NCBI GenBank assembly: GCA_015056365.1
Contig: SVGM01000005.1
Location: forward strand, 1 to 64,000
Origin: Clostridiales bacterium
GTDB lineage: Bacteria > Bacillota > Clostridia > Christensenellales > Aristaeellaceae
DNA: 64,000 nt
Direction: 5' to 3'
Shown here piece by piece: positions 58,562-64,000 of the stretch; within the stretch, counting starts at the first letter, position 1; each line of letters begins with the position of its first letter. Position numbers and translations under genes: made by a program. The notes under the pieces were generated by a model. That model saw nothing but the letters and a program-made list of their open reading frames with translations, ran no database searches and was not told where the DNA came from.

Positions 58562-60402
58562 TACTGTGCCACCTCCTTCATGGAGGGAGACTGAATCTCA
58601 TAGATGCGTTGGTAGATGCCGCCGGCGGACTTCAGCTCATCGTGTGTTCCCATCTCGGCGATCCGACCCCGATCCAGCACGATGATCTGATCGGCCTTGC
58701 TAAGGGTGGTGATGCGGTGGGAAATGAGAATGATGCTGGCGCTGCCGAACCGCTGCTCCATGGCTTTGCGGATCTTGGCGTCTGTCTCGGTGTCCACGGC
58801 GGACAGAGAATCGTCAAAGATCATGATAGGGGTATGCTGGGTTAGCATACGGGCAATGGCCGCGCGCTGCTTCTGACCGCCGGACAGCGTCACGCCGCGC
58901 TCGCCCACGAAGGTATCATAGCCCTTGGTAAAGCCCTCAATGGCTTCGTCCAGGCAGGCTGCCTTTGCCGCCTCCCGGATGTCGCTGAGGGTCAGGCCAT
59001 CATCCGTGATGCCGATGTTGTCCTTGAGGCTGCGGGAGAACAGGAACGGCTCCTGTAATACCATGCCGATATGGCTGCGCAGGTGTTCTGCCTTCATATC
59101 CGCGATATCTACACCGCCGATGGTGATGCGCCCATTCTCCGCAGGAAGGTCGTACATCCGGTCAAGCAACAGCATCATGGTAGACTTACCGCTGCCTGTG
59201 CCACCCAGAATGCCCAGCGTGGTGCCTGCCTTCATGGTGAAGTTGATATCGTGCAGGATATGGGGGCTGTTTTCATAGGCAAAGTTCACATGCTCAAAGG
59301 TGATATCACCGGTGAGGTCAGGCGTGACAGCTTCGGGCTTGTCTTCTTCCGCGGGAGATTCCATGATGTAGCGGATACGGTCGATGGCAACGCCCGCCTT
59401 GCTCATCTCGGAGATCATGCGACCCAGCTGACGGATGGGCCAGACCAGCAGACCGTTATAGGACAGGAAAGCAATGTAAGAACCAGCAGTCATGCTACCG
59501 CGCACGCACATCACCGCGCCGAAGATAACCACCAGCATTACCTGCAGACCGCTGAGCACGTCCGAAGACGCCCAGAAGGTACTCATCAGGCGGCCCAGTT
59601 TGACCCACAAGCCGGTGTATTCTTCATTATGGTTCTCGAAGCGGTCCTTTTCGTAGCGCTCCCGACCAAAGGCGCGCACCACGCGCACGCCGGTCAGGTT
59701 CTCCTGCGCCATGGCGCTGAGCTTGCCCTCGCTCTCATCGCAGGCCTGGAAGCCCTTGTGAAGCCGGTTGTGGAACAGCACGGAATAGAGAATGATCACC
59801 GGCATGGGTGCCAGCGCGATCAGCGTCAGGGATACGTTCATGCCCATCATGAAGATCATCGACAGTGCCAGCAGGATCAGAATGCGCATCATCTGTGTCA
59901 TCTGCTCGGAAACGAAGTTCCGGGTGGTGTCGATATCCGACGTGCAGCGCTGGATGATATCGCCGGTACGGTTCTGCATATGCCAGCTGAAGGGCAGATG
60001 CTCAATGTGAGAAAACAGGCTGTCGCGCATGGTCTTGACCAGCGTTTCGGTGGCCATGGTGTTGCTCAGGCGGAACGCATACTGCGCCAACACCTTCACA
60101 AGTGCCACCACTGCCACGGCGGCGGCCATGATCCACAGACGATCCCGCAGATAGGTAAAGCCGCCGATTCGGTTCACCAGCGCCATGATCCAGTCTGCGT
60201 AGGTGGTATCCGTGGTACCTACCACGTTATCCACCGCCATACGAACGATCTGCGGCGTAAGCATATCCATCAGCGCAGCCAGCGCCGTGGTGAGCATGCT
60301 CACCACAAACAAGCCCTTGCTGCCTTTGAGAAAGCGCCACAACAGCGCCGCTTTTCTCTGAAGCGGGCTTTTTTCCTGATGAAGTTTTTCTTTGTGTTGC
60401 AT
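58561..60402 (-). CDS. ABC exporter half-transporter (degenerate NBD), heterodimer subunit
   Basis: A 613-residue partner subunit with six helices in about 1-320 and a nucleotide-binding domain with Walker A GGTGSGKSTM, signature VTLSGGQKQRAAIAR and Walker B MIFDDSLSAVDTETD, in which Asp replaces the catalytic Glu. That change defines the degenerate site in heterodimeric exporters of the BmrCD/TM287-288 class. AAGGAAG precedes the ATG. It overlaps the second subunit gene by one base, so the two are made together. Confidence 0.9.
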   Translation of the reverse strand: MQHKEKLHQEKSPLQRKAALLWRFLKGSKGLFVVSMLTTALAALMDMLTPQIVRMAVDNVVGTTDTTYADWIMALVNRIGGFTYLRDRLWIMAAAVAVVALVKVLAQYAFRLSNTMATETLVKTMRDSLFSHIEHLPFSWHMQNRTGDIIQRCTSDIDTTRNFVSEQMTQMMRILILLALSMIFMMGMNVSLTLIALAPMPVIILYSVLFHNRLHKGFQACDESEGKLSAMAQENLTGVRVVRAFGRERYEKDRFENHNEEYTGLWVKLGRLMSTFWASSDVLSGLQVMLVVIFGAVMCVRGSMTAGSYIAFLSYNGLLVWPIRQLGRMISEMSKAGVAIDRIRYIMESPAEEDKPEAVTPDLTGDITFEHVNFAYENSPHILHDINFTMKAGTTLGILGGTGSGKSTMMLLLDRMYDLPAENGRITIGGVDIADMKAEHLRSHIGMVLQEPFLFSRSLKDNIGITDDGLTLSDIREAAKAACLDEAIEGFTKGYDTFVGERGVTLSGGQKQRAAIARMLTQHTPIMIFDDSLSAVDTETDAKIRKAMEQRFGSASIILISHRITTLSKADQIIVLDRGRIAEMGTHDELKSAGGIYQRIYEIQSPSMKEVAQ

Positions 60403-60499
60403 ATTGATTTCTTCCTTTTTCAGTGCCCCTGCGGCGCCGCTGGGGCGGCAGGGAGATGTTCAGTCATTCTGTTTGCTAAAAGTGCGAGGGTTGGAGTTG

Positions 60500-61555
60500 T
60501 TACTGAAGCGTTACCTGCATCATCACAGGATTGTGGTCGCTGTTGAGAAAATTCAGGTCGATGGTTTCCACATGATTCACTTTCAGATTCTCCGAAATAA
60601 TGAAGCCGTCAATGACGTAAAACTGCGTGGTCGCACGGTCGCCGGAGTAAGGCTTGCTCAGGCTGCGACAGGTGGGATGGCTGGCGTCGAACACATAGCG
60701 CAGCCCATCCGGAAGCTCGCTGAGCTGACCGGGCTGCCAGCCATCGGGTTCCACCACAGGCATGGTTACCTCGGGAAATGTCTGGTTAAAGTCGCCGCCG
60801 GCGATCACATAATTGCCTGCTTCGCACTCGGCGTTCATGATCTCCAGCAGCTGCCGGGTTTGGGCCAATTTCCCTTCGCCATCGTCGTAGGCTTCCAGGT
60901 GGAAGTTGATGATGACCAGTTCCTTGCCATCCTCCCCGACAGGCACCCGCTCCACCAACAGGCAACGCTTCAGATTGGCAGCGCGAACAGGCCAGGAGAA
61001 GGGTACGGGCAGGCTTACACGGGTCGCTTCGGTCACGTTCAGTTCCGTCAGCGTCACCACGCCGCTGGTCACCTTGCCGATGGGCGGCAGCGGAAACGGC
61101 ACAAACTCACACTTGTAGTTATACGCCATAGCAGCATTCAGCGCCAGACCACGGCGGTAGTAGTCCATTTGGTTGATGTGGAAAGTACGTGCCGAATCCT
61201 CATCCACTTCCTGTAGCAGATAGATCTGCGCGTTGCGGGTATCCAGTGCGCCCAGAATCGCCGCCATATTATCACGGACAACTTCCTCGCTCTTGGGGTT
61301 GACGCCCTTGCCGCCGTCCATCACAAAGTCCTGATCGCGGTCCAGCCCAGCATAGCCGGTATTGAAGGTAACAACGGTAAGCATATCGCCCACCTGAAGG
61401 GGGTCTCTCAATGCCGCCTGCGTCACCGTGAGGGTCTCGGTGTCGGCGGGCTGATATTCGGTCAGGCTGAGGTACGCGACCAGACCGATCGCTGCCGCAA
61501 GAACCAAAGCGATAAGACAAAGCAACAGTTTCATCAGGTTTTTCAGCAGTTTCAC
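60500..61555 (-). CDS. Membrane-anchored endonuclease/exonuclease/phosphatase (EEP) family protein
   Basis: A 351-residue EEP-family protein with an N-terminal membrane helix (LLLCLIALVLAAAIGLVAYLSL) and a periplasmic-side catalytic domain. The metal- and phosphate-binding motifs are LTVVTFNTGYAG, LLQEVDEDSARTFH (catalytic Glu), VIAGGDFNQTFPE and NSDHNPVMMQV (DHNP). The GTG start has AAAGGAGG upstream. It may hydrolyse phospholipid head groups, nucleotides or a cell-surface phosphodiester; a nuclease role is less likely given the membrane anchor. It follows rodA by 38 nt in the same direction. Confidence 0.85.
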   Translation of the reverse strand: MKLLKNLMKLLLCLIALVLAAAIGLVAYLSLTEYQPADTETLTVTQAALRDPLQVGDMLTVVTFNTGYAGLDRDQDFVMDGGKGVNPKSEEVVRDNMAAILGALDTRNAQIYLLQEVDEDSARTFHINQMDYYRRGLALNAAMAYNYKCEFVPFPLPPIGKVTSGVVTLTELNVTEATRVSLPVPFSWPVRAANLKRCLLVERVPVGEDGKELVIINFHLEAYDDGEGKLAQTRQLLEIMNAECEAGNYVIAGGDFNQTFPEVTMPVVEPDGWQPGQLSELPDGLRYVFDASHPTCRSLSKPYSGDRATTQFYVIDGFIISENLKVNHVETIDLNFLNSDHNPVMMQVTLQ

Positions 61556-61593
61556 GGTCGTATCCTCCTTTGTGTCGTTTCCTTTTGCAGTGG

Positions 61594-62802
61594 TTACGTT
61601 TTCTTCTGGAAATAGCGTCCCTTAATCCTGGTCTGCGGATTCACAGAAGGAATATTGGCCATGCTTCGGTTGCGGACCATATTCAGCACCAGACCGATAC
61701 CGATCATGTTGGTGACCAGGTTGCTGCCGCCGTAGCTCAAAAACGGCAGCGGAATACCGGTAACCGGCATCAGGCCGATGGTCATGGCGACATTCTCGAA
61801 TACATGGAACAGCATCATTGCCATTACGCCGATGATATTCAGCTGACCAAAGCGGCTCATGGTAAAGCGCGCCAGATACAGCATACGCAGGATGATGCAC
61901 AGATAGCCCAGCACCACCAGCGAACAGCCAATGAAACCAAAGGCTTCGCCGATACTGGAGAAGATAAAGTCCGTCCAGTCCTCAGGAACGTAATCCAGCT
62001 GACTGAAACTGCCCTGAACGAACGTGCCTACGCCGCTCAGACCGCCTGATCCGATGGCGATTTTGGACTGGGTCACCTGATAGCTGGCGCCTTCATCCAC
62101 CAGAGAGGGATCGAAGAAGCTCAAAATACGCTCCACTCGGTAGTTATCGCCGCCGGAAGAAACCGCCAGGCCGTACATCAGCGCAATCGCAACAGCGCCG
62201 GCGCCTACGATGCCCAGCAGCACCTTCATGCGTACACCGCCGAAGAAGAGCATCAGGCCGAACACGAACACCATAACGATAACCGAGCCCATTTCGCCCT
62301 GCAGAAGGGTTAGCATCCACGGGATGCCCACCAGCGCCGCAATGCGGGGGTAATCCCTGAGCTTTCCCAGGGGATCATCGTTGCTCTCAAGGTATTTGGC
62401 TGTGGTGACGATACACGCCAGCTTCACAAACTCGGAGGGCTGCAGCGTATAGCCCCAGATAATATCGATCCAAGCCTTAACACCGGCAGCTTCACCGGCA
62501 AGGGCGACCACCAGCAGGCCGCAGGCGCCTACGTACACCAACATGGTGTAGCGGCGGATCCATTCATGGGGCAGATATGCAATGGTACCAACTACAACAG
62601 GCGCAATCAGAAGAAAAATGAACTGGCGCATGCCGTAGTAGGAGGATACGACGTAGTTCAGCAGCGAGTCCTCCACCGCCGAAGAGGTGGAAAAGGTGGC
62701 AACGGACACGCTGATCACGCCGAATATTGCCATGGCAAACACCAGTGCGATCAACACCCAGTCCATGTGCGCACGCCCGTGCCAGGATTCATGTGCCTTC
62801 AT
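61594..62802 (-). CDS. rodA: Rod-shape/cell-division SEDS glycosyltransferase RodA
   Basis: A 402-residue SEDS-family peptidoglycan glycosyltransferase with about ten helices. It polymerises lipid II with a class B penicillin-binding protein. Visible SEDS hallmarks are GVKAWIDIIWGYTLQPSEFVKLACIVTTAKYL, SSIGEAFGFIGCSLVVLGYLCIILR and VTGIPLPFLSYGGSNLVTNMIGIGLVLN. The ribosome binding site AGGAGG is 13 nt from the ATG, rather far. minD and a partial PBP2 lie upstream, so RodA is likely the elongasome partner. Confidence 0.95.
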   Translation of the reverse strand: MKAHESWHGRAHMDWVLIALVFAMAIFGVISVSVATFSTSSAVEDSLLNYVVSSYYGMRQFIFLLIAPVVVGTIAYLPHEWIRRYTMLVYVGACGLLVVALAGEAAGVKAWIDIIWGYTLQPSEFVKLACIVTTAKYLESNDDPLGKLRDYPRIAALVGIPWMLTLLQGEMGSVIVMVFVFGLMLFFGGVRMKVLLGIVGAGAVAIALMYGLAVSSGGDNYRVERILSFFDPSLVDEGASYQVTQSKIAIGSGGLSGVGTFVQGSFSQLDYVPEDWTDFIFSSIGEAFGFIGCSLVVLGYLCIILRMLYLARFTMSRFGQLNIIGVMAMMLFHVFENVAMTIGLMPVTGIPLPFLSYGGSNLVTNMIGIGLVLNMVRNRSMANIPSVNPQTRIKGRYFQKKT

Positions 62803-62821
62803 TGCTTAGCGGTTTCCTCCT

Positions 62822-63592
62822 TTATTTGCGTGAGAACCATCTGAACCTTTTCTTCATCTCCGGCATGGGCACGTATTCGCCCACAAAACGCCGGCAGATC
62901 CTGTCGATGGCCTCTCTGGCGGGACAGTTCACATCCATAAAGTTCTCGTGACGGCCCAGAGCGCTGATCACGGCGGTATCCTCCGGAACATAGCCGAGGA
63001 GCGGTACATCCAGCGTATTTGCCACCGTCTGCGGACTGTACATCTCGCCGCTGGCCACCAGCGACGGCACCACCCGGTTGACCACCAGCATGGGCCGCGG
63101 CTTATGCTTTTCGTCCAAGAGCGCCAATACCCGTTCGGCGTCCCGCATGGATACGTCGTCCGGCGTGGTCACCAGAATGCTGTAATCGCTGGCCGGAAGC
63201 AGATTGCGCACGCCGCGTTCCACCCCTGCCGGGGCGTCGGCAAACACATACGCCGCCTTTTTCTTCAGCTTTTTGACGACCTCCTGGTAAGCATCTGCAT
63301 TCAGATCCCGGGAGGAGGCGTTCTGTGCCGCAGGCAGCAGGGTCAGGTTTTCATACTGGCCGTGCTGGAGCAGCGCGTACTTCAGCTTGCAGTCCTGCCG
63401 TGCCACATCCAGCACATCAAACACTACATTGTTTTCCATGCCCAGCATCAGATCCAGATCTCTCAGACCGATATCCGCATCCATGCAGCAACACTTCAGT
63501 CCGCGCCTTGCCAGCGCAATGCCTAATGAAGCCGTGAGCATGGTCTTGCCCACGCCGCCCTTGCCGGAGAGAATCAGCCAGGATTGACTCAT
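62822..63592 (-). CDS. minD: Septum site-determining ATPase MinD
   Basis: A 256-residue ParA/MinD-type ATPase with the deviant Walker A GKGGVGKTMLTASLGI, Walker A' LKCCCMDADIGLRDLDLMLG and the Walker B-like FADAPAGVERGVRNLL. The C-terminus (EMKKRFRWFSRK) is an amphipathic, basic tail of the membrane-targeting kind. AAAGGAG precedes the ATG. minD is normally with minC (and minE); neither is present here and it sits between PBP2 and rodA, so upstream minC/mreBCD may lie outside the window. Confidence 0.93.
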   Translation of the reverse strand: MSQSWLILSGKGGVGKTMLTASLGIALARRGLKCCCMDADIGLRDLDLMLGMENNVVFDVLDVARQDCKLKYALLQHGQYENLTLLPAAQNASSRDLNADAYQEVVKKLKKKAAYVFADAPAGVERGVRNLLPASDYSILVTTPDDVSMRDAERVLALLDEKHKPRPMLVVNRVVPSLVASGEMYSPQTVANTLDVPLLGYVPEDTAVISALGRHENFMDVNCPAREAIDRICRRFVGEYVPMPEMKKRFRWFSRK

Positions 63593-63613
63593 TGGTATTG
63601 CTCCTTTCCGCGA

Positions 63614-64000
63614 TTACGGCGCAAGCATGTTGCCCGCCGGGAAGATGGGATCGGTGGTTCGAAGGGTCTTCTGGTCCATGTACCAGCCTACGAATTCGCG
63701 GGCGGCCATGCTGGCCTCACCGCCGGAAAATCCGCTGGGGATAAAGACGACAACGGCGATCTCCGGCTTCTCCTTGGGCGCCAGCATAACGAACCATGCG
63801 TTGTTTTCCAGGTCGATGGTGGTAACCTCGGCCGTTCCTGTTTTCGCGCATACGTCGTTTCGATAGGGCCAGCTGCGGAAGTACTTGGCAGCGGTACCGC
63901 TCTCGTCCACAACGCCCTCCATGCCGGCAAGGATATAGCCCAGGTATTCTTCCACGCGCCTACGTTCATCCTCGCTCGCCGCGCCGAAATCATGCATCAG
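63614..64000 (-). CDS. Penicillin-binding protein 2-type transpeptidase (partial, 5' end outside window)
   Basis: The C-terminal ~128 residues of a class B penicillin-binding protein. The KTGTAEV motif and the following LENNAWFVMLAPKEKPEIAVVVFIPSG segment are those of the transpeptidase domain, close to PBP2/MrdA. The rest of the protein lies beyond the window end, so the reading frame is open at 64000. It is followed by minD and rodA, its likely SEDS partner. I give no symbol because the N-terminus is not visible. Confidence 0.85.
   Translation of the reverse strand: MMHDFGAASEDERRRVEEYLGYILAGMEGVVDESGTAAKYFRSWPYRNDVCAKTGTAEVTTIDLENNAWFVMLAPKEKPEIAVVVFIPSGFSGGEASMAAREFVGWYMDQKTLRTTDPIFPAGNMLAP

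Noticed and set aside
1-64000. CRISPR arrays, insertion sequences, T-box leaders, rRNA
   Set aside because: No spaced direct repeats, transposase motifs, T-box core (AGGGTGGNACCGCG) or rRNA sequence was noticed in the window.

Overview
The window looks like one contiguous chromosomal segment of an endospore-forming Bacillota of class Clostridia with fairly high G+C. The evidence is spoVT, spoVB, spoVM, a spoVAC-AD-AE operon and ytfJ; strong AGGAGG ribosome binding sites; frequent GTG/TTG starts; and TTGACA-17-TATAAT promoters. I see no phage, plasmid, insertion sequence or CRISPR array. I do not assign a genus.

0-7 kb: rplM-rpsI with a structured leader, an integral membrane acyltransferase, a nucleoside-type deaminase, a malic enzyme coupled to a YjbR-GNAT fusion, an MFS transporter, and an orphan HTH gene whose promoter carries a LexA (SOS) box. 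7.5-12.3 kb: one operon encoding a transglutaminase-like protein, a GspF/PilC membrane protein, four pilin-like proteins and a PilT-type ATPase. It has no assembly ATPase or prepilin peptidase. 12.4-17 kb: an AT-rich Cys-containing orphan, then a kinase/PP2C/VWA triad (TerY-P-like) facing a membrane protein with a long disordered tail. 17-22 kb: split transketolase and a secreted 955-residue SH3/Ig/FN3-repeat protein. 22-26 kb: an accessory Hsp70 module (DnaK-like, DUF5685, J-protein with Gly/Tyr-rich linker and Cys-rich tail). 26-28 kb: DUF2953-ytfJ-D,D-carboxypeptidase.

28-38 kb: Gfo/Idh oxidoreductase, tRNA-Leu(GAG), MATE pump facing an AraC regulator, a Fur-family/znuACB zinc operon with a 7-1-7 operator, an ATP-grasp ligase and an APH-like sugar kinase. 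38-42 kb: a Wzz/BY-kinase/PHP-phosphatase/LCP exopolysaccharide control quartet with no glycosyltransferases and a 210-nt leader. 42-49 kb: sporulation and nucleoid genes (spoVT, spoVB, mazG, HU, a 63-aa membrane protein, a 26-codon spoVM missed by the ORF track, and spoVA behind a sigma-G-like promoter). 49-52 kb: rpmH-rnpA-yidD-yidC-jag, not next to dnaA or mnmE in this window. 52-64 kb: DUF368 protein, a SWIM-SNF2 ATPase, a 535-bp gap with a c-di-GMP-I-riboswitch-like element, a heterodimeric ABC exporter with one degenerate ATP site, an EEP-family hydrolase, and rodA-minD-PBP2 (PBP2 cut by the window edge).

Start codons were re-chosen from Shine-Dalgarno spacing in many cases and often differ from the ORF track. 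All functional names rest on motif reading only; no search was run.
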